Assembly: GCF_022780145.1 (NCBI RefSeq)
Contig: NZ_JALEXO010000112.1
Span: 1 to 13,543 of the forward strand
Direction of reading: 5' to 3'
DNA length: 13,543 nucleotides
Source of the DNA: Intestinibacter sp.
GTDB taxonomy: Bacteria; Bacillota; Clostridia; Peptostreptococcales; Peptostreptococcaceae
In this document: piece by piece, positions 1 through 6,805 of the stretch
How positions within the stretch are numbered: the stretch's first letter is position 1
How the letters are laid out: each line of letters opens with the position of its first letter
The notes under the pieces: generated by a model
Database searches by the model: none
Told to the model about the DNA's origin: nothing
Seen by the model: only the letters and a program-made list of their open reading frames with translations
Program-made: the position numbers and the translations under genes

Positions 1-509
1 CCATCTAGACGAGTTTTTATTGTTCCGTCTATTTCAGTATTTCCAAGTCTTACCAAGACTCCACCTAAGACACTTTCATCAACTTTGTTCTCTAAAGTAA
101 CATTTTTATTATATTTTTTAGAAAGCTCACTTTCAAGCTCTTTTATTTTCACATCATCCATTGGAATTGCACTTATTACATATCCTTCTAAGATATTTTT
201 CTTTTCATTTAGCAATTCTTTATATGTAGTCTCTATTGATTTTAAAGAATTCATTCTTCCTTTTTCTATTAAAACTTTGAAAAAATTCTTTAAGTCGTTG
301 TCTATTTTTCCTGCAAATAGCGCATCAACTAATTGAATTTTTTCAGCCTTTGATACTAATGGAGACTTCATAACATTGTTTAATTCTTTATTTTCACTTA
401 TTAGAGAAGATACTTCTTTTAGTTCATTATATAGGTTGTCAATTTTATTTTCTTCTTCACCTATTTGAAATAGAGCTTCAGCGTATCTGTTAGCTATTAC
501 ATCTATCAT
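1..509 (-). CDS. atpH: F1Fo ATP synthase delta subunit (3'-truncated by window edge)
   Basis: The delta subunit is the peripheral-stalk protein that ties the b subunits to the top of the F1 alpha/beta hexamer. I read 169 residues and two further bases before the window ends; the family is usually about 175-180 residues, so only roughly ten C-terminal residues are missing. The start MIDVIANRYAEALF is the usual family opening (a short lead, then ANRYAEALF). The C-terminal part shows the conserved LGGVLVRLGNTEIDGTIKTR stretch, which matches the family's GG...R.G...IDGS..S.L block. The start ATG (509-507) overlaps the atpF stop as ATGA, so translation is probably coupled. It is the sixth gene of the operon read here, and atpA would be expected just beyond the left edge. 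The identification is secure; the truncation is only a sampling effect. Confidence 0.95.
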   Translation of the reverse strand, partial: MIDVIANRYAEALFQIGEEENKIDNLYNELKEVSSLISENKELNNVMKSPLVSKAEKIQLVDALFAGKIDNDLKNFFKVLIEKGRMNSLKSIETTYKELLNEKKNILEGYVISAIPMDDVKIKELESELSKKYNKNVTLENKVDESVLGGVLVRLGNTEIDGTIKTRLD

Positions 510-1006
510 TTAGCTTCCCCTACCTCTTTTATAAATTTTTCGATTAAATCTTCATGTTTAGATTTATCTATATCTTCTTCTAATACTTTTGATGCTGCTA
601 GTATAGCTATATCTGATATGTCATTTCTGATTTCAGCAATAGCTTGTTCTTTTTCTTGAGCAATATCTTTGCTTGCTTTAGCTTTTAATGCTACTGCTTC
701 AGCTTGCGCATCAGAAACTATTTGGTTAGATTTTTCCTCGGCTCTAGCAGTAGCCTGTCTGATAATTTCTCTACCTTCCTCTTTCGCTATGCTAACTTTT
801 TCTTCATATTCTTTCTTTAAAGCTATACCTTCATTCTTAGCTTTTGCACCTGCTGCTAAATCTTCTTGAATCATATTTTCTCTTTTTTCAATTATATTTA
901 GAACTGGTTTAAATAATATTTTTTTCAATACTAAGAATAGTATAACTGTATTTATAATCTGGAATAATAATTCCCATGATATGATTACTACCGGTTTGAA
1001 ATCCAT
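506..1006 (-). CDS. atpF: F1Fo ATP synthase b subunit (peripheral stalk)
   Basis: The protein has 166 residues and forms the membrane-anchored dimeric stator stalk. A single hydrophobic N-terminal helix (about residues 5-28) is followed by KPVLNIIEKREN, with the conserved arginine region near residue 42. A long charged, Ala/Glu/Lys-rich coiled coil covers about residues 40-140, and the C-terminal segment is the delta-binding end. The frame can be extended upstream to a TTG at 1027-1025, but those seven extra codons include the ribosome binding site AGAGGAGG. That site sits at the right distance from the ATG at 1006-1004, so I take the ATG. The stop overlaps the atpH start by the ATGA arrangement. 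A strong stem-loop lies upstream, between atpE and this gene. Confidence 0.96.
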   Translation of the reverse strand: MDFKPVVIISWELLFQIINTVILFLVLKKILFKPVLNIIEKRENMIQEDLAAGAKAKNEGIALKKEYEEKVSIAKEEGREIIRQATARAEEKSNQIVSDAQAEAVALKAKASKDIAQEKEQAIAEIRNDISDIAILAASKVLEEDIDKSKHEDLIEKFIKEVGEAK

Positions 1007-1037
1007 AACTATTCCTCCTCTTGACAAACCCTAAAAC

Positions 1038-1075
1038 TTACATTTAGGAGATGACCAAACACCTCCCAATTGTAA
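1038..1075 (-). repeat. Long stem-loop in the atpE-atpF intergenic region
   Basis: On the transcribed (minus) strand the arms TTACAATTGGGAGGTG and CATCTCCTAAATGTAA flank a six-base loop TTTGGT. They pair over 16 positions with one A-A mismatch and two G-U pairs. No T-run follows, so it does not look like an intrinsic terminator. It starts 27 bases after the atpE stop and ends 32 bases before the atpF start. A role as a 3'-end stabiliser or processing site that raises atpE mRNA over its neighbours is inference. Confidence 0.7.
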
Positions 1076-1101
1076 ATTTAAAAATATTTTTAAATAACTT
1101 T

Positions 1102-1347
1102 TTATACCCATGGATTTGCAAATATAAGGATTATTGCTATAACTAGACCATATATACCTGTTGATTCTGCAACTGCTGCCCCTAAAAGCATTGTAGAGAT
1201 TATATCCCCTTTAGCTTCTGGTTGATTAGCAACGGCTTCTGCACCTTTACCTGCTGCGTATCCTTGTCCTATCCCTGAACCTATACCTGATGTAACTGCG
1301 ATTCCTGCTCCTATAGCAGATCCTAATACCATTAATGCTTGTTCCAT
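1102..1347 (-). CDS. atpE: F1Fo ATP synthase c subunit (rotor ring), Na+-type signature
   Basis: This 81-residue proteolipid is a two-helix hairpin that forms the rotating c ring. Helix 1 (about residues 5-30) carries the glycine-rich GIGSGIGQG packing motif. The polar loop is ANQPEAKGD (40-48), and helix 2 (about 49-77) carries the ion-binding carboxylate Glu61. The residues around it are those of Na+-binding rings: Gln28 on helix 1, then Val59, Glu61, Ser62, Thr63 and Tyr66 on helix 2. With an offset of four they match Gln32, Val63, Glu65, Ser66, Thr67 and Tyr70 of the Ilyobacter tartaricus Na+ ATPase. The ring is therefore predicted to use Na+. The start ATG follows a near-perfect AAGGAGG site, fitting the high copy number of c. 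An 87-base AT-rich spacer separates it from atpB. Confidence 0.97.
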   Translation of the reverse strand: MEQALMVLGSAIGAGIAVTSGIGSGIGQGYAAGKGAEAVANQPEAKGDIISTMLLGAAVAESTGIYGLVIAIILIFANPWV

Positions 1348-1434
1348 AATAAATTCCTCCTTAAAAGATATAAATTTTAAATTTTTCTTTTTAATAAGTT
1401 TGATAAATTGATAATTTTTTAAATTTTAAGCTTA

Positions 1435-2139
1435 CTACTCTGTTGCATTTGATACAAATACCATTGTTAACATTACAAATATAAATGCTTGCAAGCAACC
1501 TGAAAACAAGTCAAAGTATAGATGTAAAGGCACTGGTATTACTAATTGTAAGAATGGGATTGATACGCTAGGTATTAGTGTTGATATGAACGCTAATAAT
1601 TGGTAAAGAAGTCCCATAATTACTGTACCACCTAATATGTTCCCAAATGGACGGAATGTAAGTGATATTGGAGTTGCAAATTCACTAACTATATTCAAAG
1701 GGAATAATAGTGGAACTGGTTCCAATAATCCTTTCCAATAAGCAAGTCCTTTTGCTTTCATACCCTCGAAGTAAATCAAGAACACAGTAATTAATGCCCA
1801 TCCAAGTGTAGTATCAACATCGGTTGTTGGAGATTTAAATCCAAGTAAACCAATTAAGTTTGAACATAGGAAGAATAAAAATAATGCGCCTATGTAATAG
1901 AACATATTTGGCATCTTTTTAAATACGTCCTTACCCATATTACCTTCAACTAGATTCTTAAGCATAGTCACACCATATTCTAACATTATTTGAACCTTGC
2001 TAGTGGGAACTACTTTTAAGTTTCTAGTTAGTAAAAGTGATACTATTATCAAGAAAGCCATTATTATCCAGCTTGTAACTACAGTCTCACTTATGCGGAA
2101 ACCATTTGAAAACGTAATAATCCATTGTGCGTATTTCAC
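1435..2139 (-). CDS. atpB: F1Fo ATP synthase a subunit (stator ion channel)
   Basis: The protein has 234 residues and several membrane helices; it forms the two ion half-channels next to the c ring. The decisive motif is SLTFRPFGNILGG (about 159-171), whose Arg163 is the essential stator arginine. The C-terminal block PVPLHLYFDLFSGCLQAFIF (203-222) is also typical. The length is normal for Gram-positive a subunits. Translation starts at a GTG (2139-2137). The site AAGGAGG lies inside the last codons of atpI, which end two bases before this start, so the two genes are tightly coupled. The GTG start is well supported because no in-frame ATG is nearby and the spacing is good. Confidence 0.97.
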   Translation of the reverse strand: MKYAQWIITFSNGFRISETVVTSWIIMAFLIIVSLLLTRNLKVVPTSKVQIMLEYGVTMLKNLVEGNMGKDVFKKMPNMFYYIGALFLFFLCSNLIGLLGFKSPTTDVDTTLGWALITVFLIYFEGMKAKGLAYWKGLLEPVPLLFPLNIVSEFATPISLTFRPFGNILGGTVIMGLLYQLLAFISTLIPSVSIPFLQLVIPVPLHLYFDLFSGCLQAFIFVMLTMVFVSNATE

Positions 2140-2141
2140 AA

Positions 2142-2531
2142 CTATACCTCCTTTCTTTTAAATTTTGATGTTACTAATGTTTTTATAAATATAACAACTT
2201 GAGTACTTATTAATCCTATTGCTGTTCCTATTATATGTAAATGAGGATTCCTAACAGATACAATAAGTGCTGCAGCAGTTATTGTAAGCCTTACCATATA
2301 TCTAATACCAGTATACGCTTGAGCCTTTCCTGGTGGTAAATCTACTGCCTTTTCTAGTGCCAATGCTAGTAATCTAAAGTTAAGTACAGCTATTACACTC
2401 CCAAAAATAATTCCTATAAGCATAGGAAAACTAAACTTTGATATAATTAGTAATATTACAATTGCCACTACATCAAATATAGGAACACCGACTGTAATCG
2501 CCTTAACCTCTTTTGATACCTTGACATCCAT
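2142..2531 (-). CDS. atpI: ATP synthase subunit I
   Basis: This 129-residue membrane protein sits between atpZ and atpB, the usual place for atpI. Four hydrophobic segments are visible, at about residues 13-31, 35-58, 78-95 and 99-119. The short Asn-Phe-Arg turn after the second (about 51-53) is common in the ATP synthase I chain family. Proteins of this family are not part of the mature enzyme and are reported to help c-ring assembly or act with AtpZ in ion supply. Start ATG 2531-2529 follows GGGAAGTG. The last codons double as the atpB ribosome binding site. The assignment rests on family resemblance and position; the exact role is less certain than for the structural subunits. Confidence 0.88.
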   Translation of the reverse strand: MDVKVSKEVKAITVGVPIFDVVAIVILLIISKFSFPMLIGIIFGSVIAVLNFRLLALALEKAVDLPPGKAQAYTGIRYMVRLTITAAALIVSVRNPHLHIIGTAIGLISTQVVIFIKTLVTSKFKRKEV

Positions 2532-2535
2532 CTAA

Positions 2536-2763
2536 TCACTTCCCTTTCGTGTATTTACGAAGAACTTTATATACAGAGTTAAATGCACTGGCTATCCCTA
2601 ATACCAAAAATATAACCATGAATATAGGGTCTGTATTTAATTTAGAATCTATAAATCTTCCTATAAAAAAACATCCAAATATACAAACTAATACGATTAT
2701 ACCTAACTGGGTTATTAGAGATCCCATTTCTGCTACTATGCTAAATACACTTCTGTTTTTCAT
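2536..2763 (-). CDS. atpZ: AtpZ-type small membrane protein, first gene of the atp operon
   Basis: This 75-residue protein has two predicted membrane helices (about 16-37 and 46-66) joined by a short loop with IDSKLNTDPIF, the pattern of the AtpZ/AtpI (F0F1-ATPase subunit) family. It ends four bases before atpI. Relatives lie at the head of atp operons in many Firmicutes and Na+ ATPase operons, and with AtpI have been proposed to support c-ring assembly or Mg2+/Ca2+ uptake. The ATG at 2763-2761 follows AAGGTGTG at a workable distance. The opposite-strand frame of similar size over this region is a shadow. Family identification is good; the function is taken from relatives. Confidence 0.85.
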   Translation of the reverse strand: MKNRSVFSIVAEMGSLITQLGIIVLVCIFGCFFIGRFIDSKLNTDPIFMVIFLVLGIASAFNSVYKVLRKYTKGK

Positions 2764-2813
2764 GATATAAACACACCTTTTTAATTTATTTTACAAAATA
2801 TGTATATATTTTT

Positions 2814-2842
2814 ATTAAATATATTACCATATTTTTAAACAA
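2814..2842 (-). promoter_or_regulatory. Possible sigma-A promoter for the atp operon
   Basis: A TTGTTT (2842-2837), a 17-base spacer and TTTAAT (2819-2814) lie about 50 bases upstream of atpZ. The whole region is almost pure AT, so such matches arise easily by chance. The promoter of this operon should be somewhere in 2764-2946, and this is the best candidate I see. Confidence 0.3.
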
Positions 2843-2876
2843 ATAAATAAATTTAATTAAAAATATTTATTTATTT
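2841..2876. repeat. 12-bp AT-only inverted repeat upstream of atpZ
   Basis: The arms AAATAAATAAAT (2841-2852) and ATTTATTTATTT (2865-2876) are perfect complements with a 12-base loop. They contain no G or C, so the structure would be weak as RNA. It lies between comEB and atpZ and overlaps the candidate -35. It may only reflect base composition. Confidence 0.4.
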
Positions 2877-2946
2877 TTTATATAAATATTATTTTTTGTA
2901 TATTTAATATACTATTTTAGTTTATTACTATCTTGATATCTAATTG

Positions 2947-3390
2947 TTATTTTTTAAAGTTAACAACTTCTATTCCTGCCTCTTCTAAAATCTCACTTGA
3001 TAGCTCATCAGGATAGTCACCTAAGTAAACGATTTTTTCTATACCAGCATTTATGCACATTTTAGCGCACATAACACATGGTCTGGTAGTTACGTACAGA
3101 GTAGAGCCATTTATATTAATTCCATTATGAGCTGCTTGAATTATTGCGTTTTGCTCTGCATGTAATGCCCTACAAAGCTCGTGTCTTTGTCCTGAAGGGA
3201 TTTTAAGTTGCTCTCTTTTACATCCTATTTCTTCACAATGTTTTAATTTTTTTGGTGAACCATTATAACCTGTTGTTAAGATTTGTTTGTCCTTTACTAT
3301 AACAGCACCTACTTGTCTTCTAATACAGGTAGAACGTTTCTTCACTATTTCTGCTATTTCCATAAAATATTCATCCCATGATGGTCTCAT
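2947..3390 (-). CDS. comEB: dCMP deaminase (ComEB family)
   Basis: This 147-residue zinc-dependent cytidine/deoxycytidylate deaminase should convert dCMP to dUMP, feeding thymidylate synthesis. The catalytic signature is complete: His77-Ala-Glu79 followed by Pro104-Cys105-x-x-Cys108, giving one His and two Cys zinc ligands and the proton-shuttling Glu. Extra Cys/His residues between 51 and 73 (His51, Cys52, Cys57, His70, Cys73) are typical of the dCMP deaminase branch, where part of them hold a second zinc. The ATG (3390-3388) follows AAGAGG. The gene lies 108 bases after upp, so both pyrimidine genes are neighbours. The ComEB name comes from the B. subtilis competence operon, but there is no competence gene here, so I read the role as nucleotide metabolism. 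Confidence 0.92.
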   Translation of the reverse strand: MRPSWDEYFMEIAEIVKKRSTCIRRQVGAVIVKDKQILTTGYNGSPKKLKHCEEIGCKREQLKIPSGQRHELCRALHAEQNAIIQAAHNGININGSTLYVTTRPCVMCAKMCINAGIEKIVYLGDYPDELSSEILEEAGIEVVNFKK

Positions 3391-3407
3391 AATTAATCCT
3401 CTTTTCC

Positions 3408-3442
3408 TAATAAATATTTTATTTATTATGTATACAGAATAC
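3408..3442. repeat. Two adjacent inverted repeats in the comEB leader
   Basis: A perfect 9-bp AT-only inverted repeat with a 3-base loop (3408-3416 and 3420-3428) ends just before the comEB ribosome binding site. Next to it lies the shorter dyad GTATACAGAATAC (3430-3442). They could be an operator or an RNA hairpin near the ribosome binding site. I recognise neither as the box of a known regulator. Confidence 0.4.
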
Positions 3443-3463
3443 TTAGCCCCTATTATTTTATAA

Positions 3464-3484
3464 GGATCTATATAATATAGATCC
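3464..3484 (-). terminator. Hairpin downstream of upp, possible terminator
   Basis: A 9-bp perfect stem (ggatctata / tatagatcc, loop of three) lies 15 bases after the upp stop. On the transcribed strand the bases that follow are TTATAAAATAAT, a poor T-run. It may terminate only partly, letting some transcripts run into comEB. Confidence 0.45.
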
Positions 3485-3498
3485 CCCTTATTATTAAA

Positions 3499-4128
3499 TT
3501 ATTTAGTACCAAATATTCTATCTCCTGCATCACCTAATCCTGGAACTATATATCCATGATCATTTAATTTTTCATCTATCGCTGCTACAAATATATCTAC
3601 ATCATCATGATGTTTTTGTACTTCTTGTATACCTTCTGGAGCTGCAACTAAATTTACTAATTTTATATTTTTTGCTCCTTTAGCCTTTAATACATCTATA
3701 GCTGCTATAGCAGAACCACCTGTTGCAAGCATTGGATCTACAATTATCATTTCTCTTTCTTGAATATCTTGTGGTAATTTGCAATAATATTCAACTGGTT
3801 TTAAAGTTTCTGGATCTCTATATAGACCAACATGACCTACTCTAGCTGTTGGAACTAATGTTACAAATCCTTCAACCATTCCTAAACCTGCTCTTAGTAT
3901 TGGTACTATTCCTAATTTTTTACCAGATATGATTTTTGACTTTGTTGTAGTTATAGGTGTTTCTATTTCTATTTCTTCTAACGGTAAATTTCTCGTTACC
4001 TCATACCCCATTAACATTGATATTTCTCTCAATAATTCTCTAAAATCCTTTGAACCTGTTGTTGTTTGTCTCATAAGAGTTAATTTATGTTGAATTAATG
4101 GATGATCTGTAACTATAACTTTACTCAT
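3499..4128 (-). CDS. upp: Uracil phosphoribosyltransferase
   Basis: The 209-residue protein converts uracil and PRPP to UMP in pyrimidine salvage in the cytoplasm. The PRPP-binding loop VDPMLATGGSA (about 130-140) and the C-terminal uracil-binding segment GYIVPGLGDAGDRIFGTK (192-209) are intact, as is the KLGIVPILRAGLGM stretch (71-84). Length equals the bacterial norm. The ATG (4128-4126) follows AGGAGG. It starts 39 bases after rpiB with no terminator between, so the two are likely cotranscribed. In Firmicutes upp commonly lies just upstream of the atp operon, and the same holds here with comEB in between. Confidence 0.97.
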   Translation of the reverse strand: MSKVIVTDHPLIQHKLTLMRQTTTGSKDFRELLREISMLMGYEVTRNLPLEEIEIETPITTTKSKIISGKKLGIVPILRAGLGMVEGFVTLVPTARVGHVGLYRDPETLKPVEYYCKLPQDIQEREMIIVDPMLATGGSAIAAIDVLKAKGAKNIKLVNLVAAPEGIQEVQKHHDDVDIFVAAIDEKLNDHGYIVPGLGDAGDRIFGTK

Positions 4129-4167
4129 TATTTGCCTCCTATACTAATTTCTTTATTTTAGTTTTTA

Positions 4168-4620
4168 TTATTTGTTGTATTTCTTTTCTATGTCACCTAT
4201 TAAATTGACTCTTCTTAAATGTCTATCGCCTTCGAATTCTGTATTAATCCATGTATCAACTAATTCCAAAGCAAGACCTTTTCCTAATACTCTTTCTCCT
4301 AGAGCTAACATATTTGCATTGTTATGCGCCTTTGACATTTTAGCTGAGAATACATCAGATACTACAGCACATCTTATTCCAGGTACTTTGTTTGCTGCTA
4401 ATGATATGCCTATTCCTGTACCACAGCATACTATTCCATAATCAACTTCTTTTGCTATTACTGCTTCTGCTACTTTTTGTCCATAGATTGGATAATCTAC
4501 TGATTCATCAGCACTATTTGTTCCATAATCTACACATTCTATTCCTTTTGCTTCTAAATGTTTTATTATTTCTAATTTTAAATTGTAACCGCCATGGTCA
4601 CATCCTAAACCTATTTTCAT
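4168..4620 (-). CDS. rpiB: Ribose-5-phosphate isomerase B
   Basis: This is a 150-residue RpiB/LacAB family sugar-phosphate isomerase interconverting ribose 5-phosphate and ribulose 5-phosphate. Visible motifs are CDHGG (7-11, phosphate and ring-opening site), the catalytic Cys66 in CCGTGIG (65-71), and SKAHNNANMLALGER (96-110) with His99. The length matches single-domain RpiB. The ATG (4620-4618) follows AGGAGAA. It sits upstream of upp and could supply pentose phosphate for PRPP, the co-substrate of Upp; that link is inference. LacA/LacB are relatives, but no lactose or tagatose genes are nearby and the sequence is RpiB-like. Confidence 0.94.
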   Translation of the reverse strand: MKIGLGCDHGGYNLKLEIIKHLEAKGIECVDYGTNSADESVDYPIYGQKVAEAVIAKEVDYGIVCCGTGIGISLAANKVPGIRCAVVSDVFSAKMSKAHNNANMLALGERVLGKGLALELVDTWINTEFEGDRHLRRVNLIGDIEKKYNK

Positions 4621-4931
4621 TTCTAATTCTCCTATATAAATTTTTTTATTTAAATGATTGATTTTTTTTTAACTATCTAGATATAATTATACAATTATTT
4701 TTCATAAACTACCACAACTTTTTTTAATTATAATTTATTTTCTAATTATTAAACATAACTAAAGTTTACATAAAATAAACAAGTTGCAATACTTTTCTTA
4801 ATTGTTAATTTTTATTCTTCGTTGTTTTTTTAACTAAATTTTAATATTTCTTATTTTATTTAAGCAGGAAAACATTTCTAACTTAATAATAACTTATTTT
4901 CATATCAAATTTCAACAAAATTAATTTATTA
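4621..4931 (-). promoter_or_regulatory. 311-base gene-free leader upstream of rpiB, with a TATAAT
   Basis: This is one of the longest gene-free stretches in the window and is extremely AT-rich, with no open frame that has a credible start site. On the minus strand a perfect TATAAT lies at 4691-4686, about 65 bases upstream of the rpiB ATG, but no good -35 stands 16-18 bases before it (the nearest TTG-starting hexamer, TTGTGG, is 20 away). I saw no convincing terminator after sua5 and no riboswitch-like conserved core. Confidence 0.4.
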
Positions 4932-5972
4932 TCAAGCCTTTATAATCTTATATCCGGCAGATTTCAAAAGTCTGTTCATTATAGCACATCCTATACCTTC
5001 ATTTGTAAATTCTTCTGAATATATTATATCACATTTTTCCTTATCTGCTTGTATTAATGCATCAAATAGATTTGCAGCAACATCTTCTAAAGTTTCTCCT
5101 AAACATATAGTTTTTCCTATATACAATTTTTTGTTATTTTCTAAACATATGACACCTGTTTTTAAGTTTTTTCTGTCATTTTCTTCTGTCAGCTTATTTA
5201 TTTTATCAATAACCTTAAATCGTTCACCCGATACAATATAAACATCTGCATTTGGAGAATAATGTGTATATTTCATACCTGGAGCTTTGGCTTTTATGTT
5301 ATCTTCTTTCTTTTCTAATGCTGAATCTAATTTGACATCTCCAAGCTCTTTTTCTAGTTGTTCTTTTGTTATGCTACCTGGTCTCAATATAGTCGGAATA
5401 TCTCCTGTTAAGTCTAAAACAGTCGATTCTAGTCCATATACACAATCATTTCCTAAAATTATTCCACTAACTCTGTGGTTCATTTGTTCATAAACATGTG
5501 AAGCTCTAGTTGGTGATGGTCTTCCAGATATATTAGCAGACGGAGCAGCTATAGGAATATTTGCTTCTCTTATAAGTGCATTCGCTATTTTATTAGAAGG
5601 CATTCTGATAGCAACTGTATCTAGTCCTCCACTAGTTCTTTTTGGTATTATGTCTTTTTTATTTAAAATTATAGTTATAGGTCCTGGCCAAAATTTATCC
5701 ATAACTATTTCGGCTTGCTTAGGCACACTTTTAACTAAATTATATATTTGTTTTTTGTCGCTTATATGAACAATTAAAGGATTATCACTAGGTCTTCCTT
5801 TAGCTTCATAAATTTTACTAACCGCTTCTTCATCTAATGCATTTGCTCCCAAGCCATAAACTGTTTCAGTTGGGAAGATAACAGTTTCGCCTGATTTTAA
5901 AATTTCTGCTTGTTTTCTTATTTCCTCCATATCTATATTATCTACGTCAATTTTACTAATCAATGTATCCAT
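4932..5972 (-). CDS. ywlC: L-threonylcarbamoyladenylate synthase (Sua5/YwlC)
   Basis: The enzyme makes threonylcarbamoyl-AMP from threonine, bicarbonate and ATP, the first step of the t6A37 modification of ANN-decoding tRNAs. The 346 residues show the two-domain Sua5 form. The YrdC catalytic domain (about 16-205) has the KGRPSDNPL motif (58-66, Lys58 and Arg60), the VAIRMP strand (120-125) and PSANISG (144-150). The linker APGMKYTHYSP (230-240) is diagnostic of Sua5 and closes over the active site. The Sua5 C-terminal domain covers about 240-346. The ATG (5972-5970) follows AGGTGG. It begins 21 bases after the ZIP transporter gene, so they probably form an operon. In B. subtilis, ywlC also lies near rpiB and upp. 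Confidence 0.95.
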   Translation of the reverse strand: MDTLISKIDVDNIDMEEIRKQAEILKSGETVIFPTETVYGLGANALDEEAVSKIYEAKGRPSDNPLIVHISDKKQIYNLVKSVPKQAEIVMDKFWPGPITIILNKKDIIPKRTSGGLDTVAIRMPSNKIANALIREANIPIAAPSANISGRPSPTRASHVYEQMNHRVSGIILGNDCVYGLESTVLDLTGDIPTILRPGSITKEQLEKELGDVKLDSALEKKEDNIKAKAPGMKYTHYSPNADVYIVSGERFKVIDKINKLTEENDRKNLKTGVICLENNKKLYIGKTICLGETLEDVAANLFDALIQADKEKCDIIYSEEFTNEGIGCAIMNRLLKSAGYKIIKA

Positions 5973-5993
5973 ATTTTATTCCACCTCTTTTAT

Positions 5994-6674
5994 CTAAACA
6001 CAATATACAATTATTGTTCCAACTAAAAAACCTATTATACAAAAAATATTCTTAGTTCTTGGTAAAATTTCTTCAAGTACAACATATAACATAGTTCCCG
6101 CTGCAATCGATAAAAATATTCCAATTAGAGAATTGAAGTTTCCTGCAAAATATACTCCAAGAAAACTTCCTATGCCCATAGGAACTCCTGCTATAACTGT
6201 ATATAATATAATCCTACTTGTTTTCATTTTTGTTCCCGCAAGACTTAGTGCTGTAGCTAGTCCTTCAGGAATATTATGTATTCCTATTACTAATGCAAGT
6301 GTCCATCCTAAATGTGTAGCCGATACAAAGGACGACCCTATAGCCAATCCTTCTGGCAAATTATGTAGCATAATACTTATAAAAATTAAATATCCCGACT
6401 TTTGATCTTGCGACATATCTAAATTATTTTTTATAAGCATCGTTATTATTACTCCCATAAAGGTCGCAATTACAGTTATCCAAATTCCCTTTAACTCTAT
6501 GGCTTCCTTCATCAAGTCAAATACGACAACCGCCAGCATTATACCACCAGCTAATCCCATAAAAAAATCTATGCATTTATCGATCTTTTTCTTAAAAATA
6601 CCAGATAAAACACCGCCCATACCAGTTCCCAACACTCCTGCAAGCAGACCAATTAATGTAATTTTAAAAACCAT
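5994..6674 (-). CDS. ZIP-family divalent metal transporter
   Basis: This 226-residue polytopic membrane protein belongs to the ZIP (GufA-like) family, which imports Zn2+ and related divalent metals into the cytoplasm. The two metal-binding helices are clear: HNLPEGLAIG (104-113) and HNIPEGLATAL (133-143), each with the His-Asn-x-Pro-Glu-Gly core. Near the C-terminus, VLEEILP (199-205) is also typical. About eight hydrophobic segments fit the family. The frame extends upstream to a TTG, but those codons overlap the binding site GGGAGAG, so I place the start at the ATG 6674-6672. The gene is preceded by the prfA terminator and followed closely by sua5. The metal cannot be told from sequence; zinc, manganese or iron are all possible. 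Confidence 0.9.
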   Translation of the reverse strand: MVFKITLIGLLAGVLGTGMGGVLSGIFKKKIDKCIDFFMGLAGGIMLAVVVFDLMKEAIELKGIWITVIATFMGVIITMLIKNNLDMSQDQKSGYLIFISIMLHNLPEGLAIGSSFVSATHLGWTLALVIGIHNIPEGLATALSLAGTKMKTSRIILYTVIAGVPMGIGSFLGVYFAGNFNSLIGIFLSIAAGTMLYVVLEEILPRTKNIFCIIGFLVGTIIVYCV

Positions 6675-6705
6675 ATTATTACACTCTCCCAATTTAATTT
6701 ATTTT

Positions 6706-6711
6706 ATTATA
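6706..6711 (-). promoter_or_regulatory. Probable -10 element for the ZIP-sua5 operon
   Basis: A consensus TATAAT on the minus strand lies 31 bases upstream of the ZIP start and downstream of the prfA terminator. The -35 region is poor (TAATTT at 17 bases). The short dyad GTAG-TCGAAT-CTAC sits in the spacer. A weak -35 with a dyad over the promoter would fit a regulated gene, but no known metal-regulator box is recognisable. Confidence 0.45.
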
Positions 6712-6763
6712 TGTAGATTCGACTACTAAAATTAATAATTTAAGAGAGTTTAATATGCCTTAT

Positions 6764-6797
6764 AAAAAAGCCAAATGATATATCAAAATCATTTGGC
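6764..6797 (-). terminator. Intrinsic terminator after prfA
   Basis: On the minus strand GCCAAATGAT and ATCATTTGGC pair perfectly over 10 bp with an 8-base loop and are followed by TTTTTT (6769-6764). It starts nine bases past the prfA stop and ends the yqhQ-prmC-prfA unit. Confidence 0.92.
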
Positions 6798-6805
6798 AGT
6801 TATCA

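Noticed and set aside
1007..1027. Upstream TTG start for atpF
   Set aside because: The extra codons contain the AGAGGAGG site used by the ATG at 1006; the conserved b subunit opening begins at that ATG.
2841..2876. AT-only 12-bp dyad as a comEB terminator
   Set aside because: No GC pairs and no T-run on the transcribed strand; an RNA hairpin of this kind would be too weak to terminate well.
4621..4931. Riboswitch or small RNA in the leader of rpiB
   Set aside because: I saw no GC-containing conserved core, no terminator/antiterminator pair and no known regulatory motif, only AT-rich sequence and one -10-like hexamer.
6675..6692. Upstream TTG start for the ZIP transporter
   Set aside because: The added codons overlap the GGGAGAG ribosome binding site and add nothing resembling the family N-terminus.
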